Part shown: piece by piece, positions 34,323 through 43,318 of the stretch
How the letters are laid out: every line of letters begins with the position of its first letter
Numbering within the stretch: position 1 is the first letter of the stretch
Assembly (NCBI GenBank): GCA_023954375.1
Contig: JAMLIC010000008.1
Span: 173,642-237,641, forward strand
Length of the DNA stretch: 64,000 nt
Source: Planctomycetota bacterium
GTDB lineage: Bacteria; Planctomycetota; J058
Reading direction: 5' to 3'
Translations under genes and position numbers: made by a program
Notes under the pieces: generated by a model
Database searches by the model: none
What the model was told of the DNA's origin: nothing
The model's input: the letters and a program-made list of their open reading frames with translations, nothing else

Positions 34323-35654
34323 TCACCGTCGCCGGTAGCGCTCGTAGAGCCGGAGCTGGCGGTCGCGCAGGTCGACGGGCTGCCCGCCGATCCACGCGGC
34401 GGTGACCTCCGTGCGCACGTCGAGGATGTCGCCCGTCGCCGCGAAGAGCGTGGCCTCCCGCCCCGGCTCGAGCGCGCCCAGGCGGTCGCCGACGCCGAGG
34501 ATCTCGGCCGCGCCGGCCGTGAGCGCGCGGAGCGCCGCCTCGCGGGGCAGGCCGTGGGCGACCGCCTGCGCCGCGTGCAGGCGCAGGTGGCGGGCGTTGG
34601 CGGCGGCGAAGCCGTGGCCGCCCGAGCCGAAGGCCAGCCGCACGCCGGCCGCGTGCAGGACCGCGGCGTTGCGGTAGGGGGCGTCGACCGGGTCGTCGTC
34701 GCGCGCGGGGAGCTCGAACGGCGTGCCGACGATCACCGGCACGTCGCGCGTGGCCAGCGCGTCGGCGAGGCGCCAGGCCTCCTGCCCGCCGACGACGATC
34801 AGCCGCAGGCGCTCGCGGTCGGCCCAGTCGAGGGCGGCGCGCAGCTCGAGGATCCCGTTGGCCTCGACCGCCACGGGGACCCGCTGCTCGACCACGTCGC
34901 GCATGGCGTCCCACTTGGGGTCGCGGTCCGGCCGCCGGGCGACGCCCACCTCCTTGCGCGCCCTCCAGTAGGCGCGGGCCTCGGCGAGCGCCTCGTCGAT
35001 CGCGCGCAGCTTGGCCTCGCGCCCCTCGACCGCCTCGCGCAGCTCCTTCTCGCTCTTGCCGACGGGGTCGACGCGCATGCGCGGCCAGCGCACGTGCAGG
35101 GCCACCGGCGCCCGCACGGTCATGTCCTCCCAGGTCCAGCCCTGGGTGTAGATCAGGGCCGACGTGCCCGAGAGGAGCCCCGTTCGCAGCGCCGTCAGCG
35201 CCACGAGGACGCCGCCCGTGCGCGCGACCGGCAGGAGCTCGGAGTCGGGGTTGACGCCCAGCTCGGCCCGCAGGTTCGGGTTGACGTCGCCCACCTCCGA
35301 CGTGTCGTTCGTCGCGGCGACCGACCCGATCTCGGTCAGGCCGAGGATCGTGTCGGCGTCGATCAGCCCGGGGTAGAGGTGCTGCCCGCCCAGGAACACC
35401 CGCGCGCCGCCGGCCGGCAGCGCCACCTCGCCCTCGGCGCCCACGGCGGTGATCCGGCCGTTGACGACGACGACGACGCCGCGCGGGATCGGCCCGCGCG
35501 GCGTGTGCACGGTCGCGCCGCGGAGGACGAGGACCGCGTCCTCGGACGCGGGCTGCACGTCGTCGTCGTGGTCGTGGTCGTGGTCCTGCGCCGCGAGCGG
35601 GCCGGCCAGGGCCAGGAGCCCGACGAGGACGCGCGAGAAGACCCTGGTGTTCAC
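34323..35654 (-). CDS. Secreted amidohydrolase-like protein with degenerate metal site
   Basis: 443 residues from the GTG at 35654 (GGAGGGG 8 nt upstream). Signal peptide LVGLLALAGPLAAQ, then a His/Asp-rich run DHDHDHDDD. Amidohydrolase architecture: beta-sandwich VLVLRGATVHTPRGPIPRGV, then LYPGLIDADTILGLTEIG where active enzymes have PGLID-x-H-x-H. C-terminal LRALTAGAAEILGVGDRLG and ALEPGREATLFAATGDIL are typical. The metal-binding HxH is replaced by DADT, so it may be non-catalytic or use the His/Asp tail differently. It follows the 1047-residue amidohydrolase with only 2 bp between, and both should be exported together. Confidence 0.75.
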   Translation of the reverse strand: MNTRVFSRVLVGLLALAGPLAAQDHDHDHDDDVQPASEDAVLVLRGATVHTPRGPIPRGVVVVVNGRITAVGAEGEVALPAGGARVFLGGQHLYPGLIDADTILGLTEIGSVAATNDTSEVGDVNPNLRAELGVNPDSELLPVARTGGVLVALTALRTGLLSGTSALIYTQGWTWEDMTVRAPVALHVRWPRMRVDPVGKSEKELREAVEGREAKLRAIDEALAEARAYWRARKEVGVARRPDRDPKWDAMRDVVEQRVPVAVEANGILELRAALDWADRERLRLIVVGGQEAWRLADALATRDVPVIVGTPFELPARDDDPVDAPYRNAAVLHAAGVRLAFGSGGHGFAAANARHLRLHAAQAVAHGLPREAALRALTAGAAEILGVGDRLGALEPGREATLFAATGDILDVRTEVTAAWIGGQPVDLRDRQLRLYERYRRR

Positions 35655-35656
35655 GG

Positions 35657-38600
35657 TCACTTCCCCTCCTCCTCGTGCGCCACGCAGCACCCCTGCTCGA
35701 GCACCTCCGCCCGGCCGCGCCGCGCGCCGAACGTCGGCCGCCACCCGGTCGCCTTCGGCTCGTCGTCGGCCTGCCGCGCGGCCTCGGCCGCGCGCAGGAG
35801 CTCCCGCCGCTCGACCTCGTGGCGGGCCCGCGCCTCGCGGTCGCGGCCCAGCCGGTCCCAGTAGCGCCGGCCGGCGATGAACGTCTGGTCGCAGATCGCC
35901 TCCGTCGTCAGCGGGTGCGCGCTCCACAGGACGAAGTCCGCCTGCTTGCCCAGCTCGAGCGAGCCGAGCCGCGCGCCGAGCCCGAGCTGGATCGCGGGGT
36001 TCAGCGTCACGAGCGCCAGCGCCTCGACGTCGGACAGCCCGCCGTAGCGCACGGCCTTGGCCGCCTCCTGGTTGAGGCGCCGGGCCATCTCCGCCGAGTC
36101 GGAGTTGATCGACGTGAGCACGCCCGCGCGCGTCATGAGCGCCGCGTTGTAGGCGATCCCGTCGTAGACCTCGAACTTGTAGGCCCACCAGTCGGAGAAG
36201 GTCGAGGCGCCGGCGCCGTGCTCGGCCAGCTCGCGCGCGACCTTGTAGCCCTCGAGCACGTGCTGGAAGGTCCCGATCGTGAAGCCGAACTCCTCGGCCA
36301 GGCGGAGCATGGCCAGGATCTCGTCCTGTCGGTAGGAGTGGCAGTGGACGAGGCGGTCGCCCTCGATCACCTCCGCGAGGGCCTCGAGCTGCAGGTCGAC
36401 CCGCGGCGGCGGCCGCGTCGCGTCCTCGGCCCGGATCCACGCCTCCTGCGCCCGCCGGTAGTTGCGCGCGGCGAGGAAGCGCTCGCGGATGAGCTCCTCG
36501 ACGCCGGCGCGCGAGCGCGGGTAGCGCGGCGGGAGCTGCTGGCCCCAGTTGCTGCGCTTGGGGTTCTCCCCCAGGGCGAACTTGATCCCGGGGCGCGCGC
36601 CCTCGACGAGGAGGCGCGAGGGCGCCTCGCCCCAGCGCAGGTGGACCGTGGCGCTCTGCCCGCCGATCGCGTTGGCGCTGCCGTGGAGCAGGTTGGCGGT
36701 CGTCACGCCGCCCGCGAGCTGGCGGTAGAGGTCGACCGTCTCGGCGTCGAGCACGTCCTCGATGCGCACCTCGGCCGTGCAGCTGCTCGTGGCCTCGTTG
36801 ACGCCGCCCTGGATGAACGCGTGCGAGTGGCAGTCGACGACCCCGGGCGTGACGTGGCGCCCGCCGGCCTCGATCACCAGCGCCCCCGGCGGGGCCTCGA
36901 GCGCCGTGCCGACGGCGGCGATCGCCCCGTCGCGCACGAGCAGGTCGCCGCGGAAGGTGCCGCGCGGCCCGAGCGTCCAGAGGACGGCGTCGCGGACGAG
37001 CACCGCCTCGGGCGCGGGCTCCGGCCGCGGCGGCCAGGCGGGCCAGGGCTCGATCGCCACCCCCGGGCGGACCGGGGCCGGCGGCGCCTCGTCCTCGCCT
37101 CCCTTCTTCTTCCTGGGCGCGCCCTCGACGCGCCGGCCGAACGCCTCGCCGCCGTGTCGGCCGAGGGCCTGGCCCTTGCCTATGTTGGCCTCGTAGCGGC
37201 CGACGAGCCGCGGCCCGTCGACGCGCAGGGTGAGCGTGGCGTCGCGCTCGGTGCCGGCGAGGTCGGCCGGCAGCACCAGCTCGAGGCGGTCGCGCCAGAG
37301 CCGCGCCTCGGCCTGCCGCGCGTCGGGCGCGTCCTCGCCCAGGCGCGCGACGAGCGCGCCGCGGCGCTGCTCGAGGTCCACGCGCACGACCGCGCCGCTC
37401 TCCAGCTCGAGGCGCCAGGCGCCGGCGAGGTCCTTCGGGGCGGGGAGGCCCCGGCTCACCAGGTGCCGCGCGCCGTCGACCCACACCTCGACGACGCTCG
37501 TCTCCTCGGCGAAGAGCGGGCCGTCGGTGATCGTCAGGTTCGCGAGGCTGCCGGGCGCGATCACGCCCAGGCGCGGCGCGCTGAGCAGCGCCGCCGGCGC
37601 CGTGGTCAGGGCGGCGAGCGCGACCTCCTCGGGGAGCCCGCGGGCGATCGCCTGGCGCGCGCGGGCGCGCCAGTCGCGCCGGTCGGTGAGCCCCTGGGTG
37701 GTGAAGGCGAAGCGGACGCCCGCCTCCGCCAGCCGCGCCGGCTCCTCGGCCGCGAGCCACCAGGCGCGCAGGGCCGCGTGCGGGACCGTCTCGGCCTCGT
37801 CGGGGCCGTCCCAGCGCGGCGGCGGGGGGAAGTTGAGGCTCAGCACGAGGGGCGCGCCGGTGGCCACGACCTCCTCCTGCCAGCGGTGCGCGTCGTGCGC
37901 GCCGAGGACCACCGTCGGGACGAGGTCGAACTCGCGCAGGAGGGCCGTGGCGCGCAGGAGCACCTGGGCGTCGTCGGCCTCGACGAACACCGGCCGCTCG
38001 CGCGCCAGCGCCGGCGCCAGCGCGTCGAGCGACACGTTGGTCTCCGGGCGCTCCTGCCCGAGCGGGGCCTGGGCGTAGGCCTGCGTGGCGGCGCGGTGGT
38101 GCTGCGCGTCGATCAGCGTCTGGCGGGCGAGGGCGATCGCGCCCATGAGGGAGCCGGGGTAGTCGCGGGCCCCCCAGCCGCCGCGCTCGAGCGCCACGTG
38201 CTGGGCGACGCGCGCCCGGATCACCTGCTCGCGCGCCGAGCCGTCGCGCAGGCTGACGAGCGCGCTCTCGCCGCGCAGGACGCCGCGCCCCGGCGCGACC
38301 AGGGCCGCCGTGAAGCCGGCCGTGCGCAGGGCGTCGAGCGTGTCGCGCGAGAGCGCCAGCTCCTCGGCCACGGACCGCTCGGGCGTGACCTTCGGGTTGG
38401 GATGCACCGCGCCCTTGCGCACGACCTTCGGCGGGGGCGGCGGCTCGTCGTCGTCCTCGTCGTCGTGGCGGTGCGCCGCGCCGCGCCGCCCGTCGTCCAG
38501 GCGCAGGTAGGGCTCGATCAGCCCGGGGTAGATCGTCAGCCCGCGCAGGTCCCAGACGCGCGCGTCCGGCGGCGGCGTGACGTCCGGGCCGACGGCCTCC

Positions 38601-38800
38601 ACCGCCCCGTCGCGGAGCACGACCGTGCCGCGCTCGAGCACCTCGCCTGGGCGCAGGACGATCCGCGCGTCGACGAGGGCGTGCACGCGGTGCGGCCGCC
38701 CGCCGGGGCTGTCGGGGCCGTCGGCGCGGGCGACGCCGAGGATCGCCGCCGCCGCGGCGACGAGGCCGGCGGCGCCGAGGCGGCGCGTGGTCGGGCTCAT
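35657..38800 (-). CDS. Secreted protein with two fused amidohydrolase domains
   Basis: 1047 residues from the ATG at 38800. Signal peptide ends ILGVARADG. The first amidohydrolase domain (~45-470) has IYPGLIEPYLRLDD instead of an HxH motif and an acidic insert (HRHDDEDDDE), so it looks inactive. A beta-sandwich linker with a polar lipocalin-like stretch follows (LAGAWRLELESGAVVRVDLE, then GRYEANIGKG). The second domain (~620-1000) keeps the metal ligands: TPGVVDCHSHAFIQGG, RLVHCHSYRQDE, GTFQHVLEGYK and SINSDSAEMARR (catalytic Asp), with TLNPAIQLGLGARLG at the end. It resembles imidazolonepropionase-like hydrolases of unknown substrate. It forms a two-gene unit with the following degenerate amidohydrolase. 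Confidence 0.83.
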   Translation of the reverse strand: MSPTTRRLGAAGLVAAAAAILGVARADGPDSPGGRPHRVHALVDARIVLRPGEVLERGTVVLRDGAVEAVGPDVTPPPDARVWDLRGLTIYPGLIEPYLRLDDGRRGAAHRHDDEDDDEPPPPPKVVRKGAVHPNPKVTPERSVAEELALSRDTLDALRTAGFTAALVAPGRGVLRGESALVSLRDGSAREQVIRARVAQHVALERGGWGARDYPGSLMGAIALARQTLIDAQHHRAATQAYAQAPLGQERPETNVSLDALAPALARERPVFVEADDAQVLLRATALLREFDLVPTVVLGAHDAHRWQEEVVATGAPLVLSLNFPPPPRWDGPDEAETVPHAALRAWWLAAEEPARLAEAGVRFAFTTQGLTDRRDWRARARQAIARGLPEEVALAALTTAPAALLSAPRLGVIAPGSLANLTITDGPLFAEETSVVEVWVDGARHLVSRGLPAPKDLAGAWRLELESGAVVRVDLEQRRGALVARLGEDAPDARQAEARLWRDRLELVLPADLAGTERDATLTLRVDGPRLVGRYEANIGKGQALGRHGGEAFGRRVEGAPRKKKGGEDEAPPAPVRPGVAIEPWPAWPPRPEPAPEAVLVRDAVLWTLGPRGTFRGDLLVRDGAIAAVGTALEAPPGALVIEAGGRHVTPGVVDCHSHAFIQGGVNEATSSCTAEVRIEDVLDAETVDLYRQLAGGVTTANLLHGSANAIGGQSATVHLRWGEAPSRLLVEGARPGIKFALGENPKRSNWGQQLPPRYPRSRAGVEELIRERFLAARNYRRAQEAWIRAEDATRPPPRVDLQLEALAEVIEGDRLVHCHSYRQDEILAMLRLAEEFGFTIGTFQHVLEGYKVARELAEHGAGASTFSDWWAYKFEVYDGIAYNAALMTRAGVLTSINSDSAEMARRLNQEAAKAVRYGGLSDVEALALVTLNPAIQLGLGARLGSLELGKQADFVLWSAHPLTTEAICDQTFIAGRRYWDRLGRDREARARHEVERRELLRAAEAARQADDEPKATGWRPTFGARRGRAEVLEQGCCVAHEEEGK

Positions 38801-38874
38801 GGAGGCTCCCCCTGCCGGGCCGCCGGCCCGGCGCGGGCGCCGACTATACCCGCGGGCCGGCCGGCGGCGCTCGC

Positions 38875-39936
38875 TCAGGCGAACAGGGCGCGGGCCTCGT
38901 CGAGCGAGGTGATGAGCGCGGCGCGGCGCACCAGGCCCTCGAGGGTGGCGGCGTCTGTGACCGCGCGCACGCGCGCAGCGAGGTCCTCGGGGAGGGTGGC
39001 GACGCCCAGGCGAGCGGAGAGGACGGCCGCGAGGGCCTGCTGCAGGCCGAGAGGTAGGCCCTCCGCCCGGCCCTTCGCGCGCCCCTCCTCGCGGCCCTTC
39101 TCGTGTCCCTCCACGCGTCCCTCCACGCGTCCCTCCTCGCGTCCCTTCTCCAGCCCCTTCTCCAGCCCGCGAGCCTCCGCGCGGAGCTCGAATGGCGCCC
39201 TGAACGGCATCGTCCTCTCCTCCTCCAGCTCCGACAGACGACGATCGAACTCGGCCTCGAGCGCCGGCGGCAGCGCCAGCAACCAGTCGATGAACCGGTA
39301 CAGCTCGAGGATGTCCTTCCGGCCCAGGCCACGGTCGAAGAGGGCCCGCGTCAGTGACCACTTCCAGTGTAACCGCGCCAGGGGGTCCTTCCCCGTGCGG
39401 ATCGACGCCAGGTGGGCGAGGACGACGACCGCGAACGGGTTCGGGTCCGCTTCGAGCGCGGCCTCGCGCCCCTCGAAGTCGAGCAGCTTGACGCTGGGGA
39501 ACTCGAGCGTCAGGCGCCCGCCGAGGAGCTCGGCCCGGTAAGGCCCCGGACGCCAGCCCGGCCGGTCGTCGGCGAGGATGACGAGGTTGACCAGGGGCCG
39601 GGAGTAGCGGTCGAAGATCCGGTAGTGGTAGACGAACAGCCGCGCCGGCAGCGCCGCGTCGACCTGCCCCTGCACCTCCAGGTGCACGAGGACCCACGCC
39701 TCGTCGCCGTCGCGGAGCCACACCCGGTACAGCTTGTCGGCGTACCGGCGGCCCAGCTCCGCGTCGCGCACGACCTGCTGGAGCTCGGCGTCGAGGGACT
39801 CCCAGCCCTTCGCCCAGTCGATCCCCGCGTGGACCGCCGGGAAGAGGAGGCGGAGGCAGGCCTCGAGGTAGCGGTCGAGCGCCTCCTTCCAGGGGCTGTC
39901 GCGGTCGTCGCCTTCGGGCTCGTTGGTTCGGGGCAT
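38875..39936 (-). CDS. Rpn/transposase-like PD-(D/E)XK family protein (DUF4351-like)
   Basis: 353 residues from the ATG at 39936. The N-terminal nuclease-like core shows DKLYRVWLRDGDEAWVLVHL followed by EVQGQVDAALPARLFVYHYR, the DE-x-V...HLEVQ pattern of Rpn and related recombination-promoting nucleases. Residues ~255-300 are an EKGREEGRVEGR-type run of Glu-Gly-Arg repeats, a charged coiled coil seen in this family. The C-terminus carries a small helical domain. Families of this kind are multicopy in cyanobacteria and planctomycetes and are linked to genome rearrangement, but the cellular role is unproven. Confidence 0.75.
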   Translation of the reverse strand: MPRTNEPEGDDRDSPWKEALDRYLEACLRLLFPAVHAGIDWAKGWESLDAELQQVVRDAELGRRYADKLYRVWLRDGDEAWVLVHLEVQGQVDAALPARLFVYHYRIFDRYSRPLVNLVILADDRPGWRPGPYRAELLGGRLTLEFPSVKLLDFEGREAALEADPNPFAVVVLAHLASIRTGKDPLARLHWKWSLTRALFDRGLGRKDILELYRFIDWLLALPPALEAEFDRRLSELEEERTMPFRAPFELRAEARGLEKGLEKGREEGRVEGRVEGHEKGREEGRAKGRAEGLPLGLQQALAAVLSARLGVATLPEDLAARVRAVTDAATLEGLVRRAALITSLDEARALFA

Positions 39937-39979
39937 GTTCGTGCGCCCGAGCGTAGCGCGAGGGGCCGACAGGCCGACG

Positions 39980-41251
39980 TCAGTGCGCCTCGCGCACGCG
40001 GTCACCGCCCTCCTGCGAGGCCAAGGCCATGGCGGTCGACGCGCGGATCACGGCCTGGGCCCACGTGTCGGCGCGGCCGATCCCGATCGACACGGTGACG
40101 CGCTCGCGATGACCGTCGCCCACGTCGAACGGCACGTCACCCACGGCCTTTCGGATGCCTTCGGCCACGGCGCGCGCGTCGACCTCCGGCTCGAGGCGCA
40201 CGAGCCACTCGTCGCCCGACCACCGGGCCACCCGGTCGCCGACGCAGGCGTGCAGGCGACGGGTGGCGTCGAGGAGCACCTGGTCCGAGGGGACCCCGAA
40301 CATGTCCAGCAGCCGCCTCATGTCCTTCACGTCCACGTCCATGATCCAGTCCCGCATGGGCGCCTCGCGCGGCGCGTCCGACACGAACGGCGCGGCCGGG
40401 TCGGCAACGAACGCGGGCCGCGTGAACGCGCCCGTCAGCATGTCGCGCGTCTCCACGGGGCAGGCGTCGGGCGCCCAGACCGGGCGGAAGGGGAGCCCCG
40501 GCAGGAGCGCCGGCGCGGGCGGCGGCGCGCCGGCCTCGACCGCCACGAGCACGTCCTCGGACCCGCGGTGACGCGCCAGCGCCTCGACCGCGCCGGCGCG
40601 GGCGGCGTGCCAGAGCGCCGTGAGCAGGAGATTGGGGTGACCGAACTCCCATTCGTGCACGGTGCCGCGCTCGGCCCGCGCGACGAGCCTCGCAGCCTCG
40701 TCCGCGTCCAACCTCGCCCGCGCCAGGCACAGGAGCGGCAGGTCGGCCCCGGCGCGCTCGACGACCAGCCTCCGCCGCTCGACCCCGCCGCCGCGGGCCG
40801 CGGCGATCAGGCGCTCGTCCTCGCGCCACTCGCCATGGACCTCGAGCGGCGTGCCCGTCGTCGCCAGCAGCGCGTCGACGAGGCGACCGAGCGGCGCGTC
40901 GACCCGCGGGTCCTCGTCGCCCAGTAGCCAGGCCATGGCCGTCGTGATGTCGTGGCCTCGGCGCCCCTCGGCGAGCGCCGCGACCACCTGGTCGAAGGCT
41001 TCGGGCGACCCGGCGTCGAGAGCCTCTCGGTCGTCGCGCCGCCCCTCGGCGAGCGCGGCCGCGACCACCCGCTCGACGCGCGGGTCGAGCGGCCACCCGG
41101 CGTCGAGCGCCTCGAAGGCGCCTGCCCGCCCCTCGCGCGCGGCCGCCTCGACCACCCGCCGCGCCGCCGCCTCCTGGCCGGCCCGCCGCAGGGCCGCGGC
41201 GTAGGTCAGCGGCGCGCCCGCGCGCTCGAGCCGCCGCAGGTCCTCGTCCAC
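39980..41251 (-). CDS. GGDEF-like protein with ankyrin-like N-terminal repeats
   Basis: 423 residues from the GTG at 41251, 3 bp after the VWA gene stop. Residues ~1-260 are short Ala-rich helical repeats of ankyrin/HEAT character (for example EAFDQVVAALAEGRRGHDIT, EARRLVARAERGTVHEW-like). The C-terminal ~165 residues are a diguanylate-cyclase fold: RDMLTGAFTRPAFVADP, then IMDVDVKDMRRLLDMFG and ARWSGDEWLVRLEPEV. The GGDEF signature reads SGDEW, keeping the key Gly-Asp-Glu but losing the first Gly and the Phe. It may make c-di-GMP weakly or only bind nucleotide. No inhibitory-site RxxD is obvious and there is no membrane segment. Confidence 0.7.
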   Translation of the reverse strand: MDEDLRRLERAGAPLTYAAALRRAGQEAAARRVVEAAAREGRAGAFEALDAGWPLDPRVERVVAAALAEGRRDDREALDAGSPEAFDQVVAALAEGRRGHDITTAMAWLLGDEDPRVDAPLGRLVDALLATTGTPLEVHGEWREDERLIAAARGGGVERRRLVVERAGADLPLLCLARARLDADEAARLVARAERGTVHEWEFGHPNLLLTALWHAARAGAVEALARHRGSEDVLVAVEAGAPPPAPALLPGLPFRPVWAPDACPVETRDMLTGAFTRPAFVADPAAPFVSDAPREAPMRDWIMDVDVKDMRRLLDMFGVPSDQVLLDATRRLHACVGDRVARWSGDEWLVRLEPEVDARAVAEGIRKAVGDVPFDVGDGHRERVTVSIGIGRADTWAQAVIRASTAMALASQEGGDRVREAH

Positions 41252-41254
41252 GCG

Positions 41255-42928
41255 TCAGCGCCGCCGCGCGGGCCCGCGCGGCGCGCCGATCGTGCGCAGC
41301 TCGCCCCGGCCCAGCTCGGCGAGCTCCCGCAGGAGCTCCGGGTCGGCCTCGCCGATCCCGACGCAGTGGAGCTCGGCGCGCCGGAACAGGTTCATGCGCT
41401 CGACGTCGCGCAGGAGGAAGCGCCACTCGACGTAGGGGCCGTAGTAGTGCAGCTCCTCCGCGTCGCCGTGGTCGGCGCCCGTCTCCGGGTCGCCCGCGGT
41501 CATCCCCTCGACCCGGATGTCCTCCGCGTCGAAGTCATCCCAGCTCGGGACCCCGTCGCTGAGGAGGAAGATCGTGTCGCAGCCCGTGTCGAACCCCGCC
41601 GGCGCCACGTGCTCGTGCGCCGGGATCGGCTGCCTCTCGGTCATCCGGTAGGCCAGCCGCAGCCCGCCGTGCAGGTTCGTGTAGCCCTTGAGCGTCCCGT
41701 GCTCGCGGCCGGCCTCCGGCTTGCCGACCCGCAGGGCGTCGAGCGCCGCGGCCGCGCGCTGCACGTTCTGCGGGGTGGCGCGCACGAGGCTCGGGCCGAG
41801 GAGCGACTCGGCCTTCGTGCCGAAGACGACCACGCCGAAGCTCATCTTGTCGCCGAGCGCCAGGAGCGACCGCCGCAGCACCTCGCGCGCCAGGTCGAAG
41901 CGGTTCTTGATCTTGTCCCACGGCAGGTCGAGGTCGTCCTGCGCCCCCGCCGGCGCGCCCGTGCGCGGCCGACGCAGGTCGGCCAGCTCGGCCTGGGCCA
42001 GCGGCTGGAGCATGGAGTCGGACAGGTCCACGACGAACACGACCCGCGCCCCCGCGGCCTCGATGCCGAAGAAGCGGGGCGACGTCAGCCCGGGCCCGCC
42101 CTGGACGCGCAGCCGCGTCCCGCCCGCGTCCCCGGCCGGCGCCTGCGCCTCGGCCGCGCGCCCGGCGAGCAGCCGGCGCCACGGCTCGGCCTCCAGGTAC
42201 AGCGCGTCCGACCGCAGGGCCCGCGCCAGGGCACGGGCCACGACGAGCCTGCTCCGGAGCTCGAGCTTCTTACCGTCGAGGCCGTCGATCACCAGCCCGG
42301 CGGCCGTGGTGAACGCCTCCGTCCCCAGCCGCGCCCGCGCCGCGGGCAGGACCCAGGCGCACGCCTCGGTCAGGACGAGCCGCTCGCCCGCCTTGAGCCG
42401 GGCGCCTTGCGGCGCGCCGAGGACGCGCTGCACGGCCGCGAGGCCGGCGTCGGCGCGGTCCTCGTGCGACAGGACGTGGAGCGCCGCCGCGCGCACGAAC
42501 GGGTCGCGCTTGCCGTCGCAGGCGACCGCGACCACGCCGTCGGTCCCTCGGTGCCGCGCCTCGAGGCGCAGCGCCTGCAGCCACAGCCAGGCGTCGGCCG
42601 CGTCGGACGCCCGCTTGAGGGCGTCCTGGAAGCCGTCGACGTGCTCCGCCCCCTGGAACGCGTCGCCCGCGATCCCGGCCACGAGGTAGCGCACGTGGTC
42701 CTCGGGCGGGTCGGGCTGCAGGTAGCGGCGCATGAGGACGCGCAGGGCGCGGGCGTCCCTCGTGAGCGCGAAGCGCTCGGCCGACAGCGCCCGGATGTAG
42801 AGGGCCCTGCGCTGGAGGCTCGCCTCGTACCTGCGCGCCTCCTCGTCGAACGGCCCCGTGGGCTCGACCTGCGCCGGCGCCGGGAGGGCGAGGAGGAGGA
42901 GACCGACGAGCGCGCGGGACCAGGGCAT
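41255..42928 (-). CDS. Secreted VWA-domain protein with HEAT-like repeats
   Basis: 557 residues from the ATG at 42928 after GGAGG. Signal peptide ALVGLLLLALPAPAQ. Residues ~30-260 are helical repeat. From ~285 a von Willebrand factor A domain starts RVVFVVDLSDSMLQPLAQ, with the MIDAS Asp-x-Ser-x-Ser pattern (DLSDS), later TNLHGGLRLAYRM (MIDAS Thr) and CDTIFLLSDGVPSWDDFD (MIDAS Asp). The domain should bind a divalent metal and a protein partner outside the cytoplasm. It shares an operon with the GGDEF-like gene 3 bp downstream. Confidence 0.8.
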   Translation of the reverse strand: MPWSRALVGLLLLALPAPAQVEPTGPFDEEARRYEASLQRRALYIRALSAERFALTRDARALRVLMRRYLQPDPPEDHVRYLVAGIAGDAFQGAEHVDGFQDALKRASDAADAWLWLQALRLEARHRGTDGVVAVACDGKRDPFVRAAALHVLSHEDRADAGLAAVQRVLGAPQGARLKAGERLVLTEACAWVLPAARARLGTEAFTTAAGLVIDGLDGKKLELRSRLVVARALARALRSDALYLEAEPWRRLLAGRAAEAQAPAGDAGGTRLRVQGGPGLTSPRFFGIEAAGARVVFVVDLSDSMLQPLAQAELADLRRPRTGAPAGAQDDLDLPWDKIKNRFDLAREVLRRSLLALGDKMSFGVVVFGTKAESLLGPSLVRATPQNVQRAAAALDALRVGKPEAGREHGTLKGYTNLHGGLRLAYRMTERQPIPAHEHVAPAGFDTGCDTIFLLSDGVPSWDDFDAEDIRVEGMTAGDPETGADHGDAEELHYYGPYVEWRFLLRDVERMNLFRRAELHCVGIGEADPELLRELAELGRGELRTIGAPRGPARRR

Positions 42929-42954
42929 GGGCGCCTCCGGCCGGAGATCCTAAC

Positions 42955-43318
42955 GCTCCCGTTCGCCGGGGTGTCGCGCTTCGCGCGCCTCCCGGCCGCT
43001 CAGGCGCACCCGGCGGCCCGGCGCCACGACCCGCGCGCGCCCCCCCATCGGGCGGCATTCGCGGCCGCAGCCGTCGATCACACCAGGGCCTGTCCTCGAA
43101 CCCGTCCTGGCAGACGGCCGAGCCGCCTCCGCACACACCTCACCGCGCCTTCGCAGCAGGAGCGTCAGGCGAGGCCGAGGAGGGCCGGGCGATGCGGCGC
43201 GAAGGCGAGGGAAGGCGGCCTCCTGGCCGCCGACCGAGCCTGAGCGGTCGGGGGGCCGCGCGCGCGGCACCTCGACGCACCGCAGCGCCCGCCATCCTCG
43301 GCCGCAGCCGCGATCACA
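42955..43318. repeat. Dispersed intergenic repeat B mosaic, third locus
   Basis: Fills the whole 390-bp gap. 42959-43005 matches the start of the 13.3-kb copy (GTTCGCC.GGGTGTCGCGCT). 43122-43250 is the B unit inverted (GCGAAGGCGAGGGAAGGCGG). Two copies of the flank motif GCGGCCGCAGCCGTCGATCA and GCCGCAGCCGCGATCACACT lie at ~43053-43076 and ~43300-43320, the second touching the stop codon of the next gene. Confidence 0.8.
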
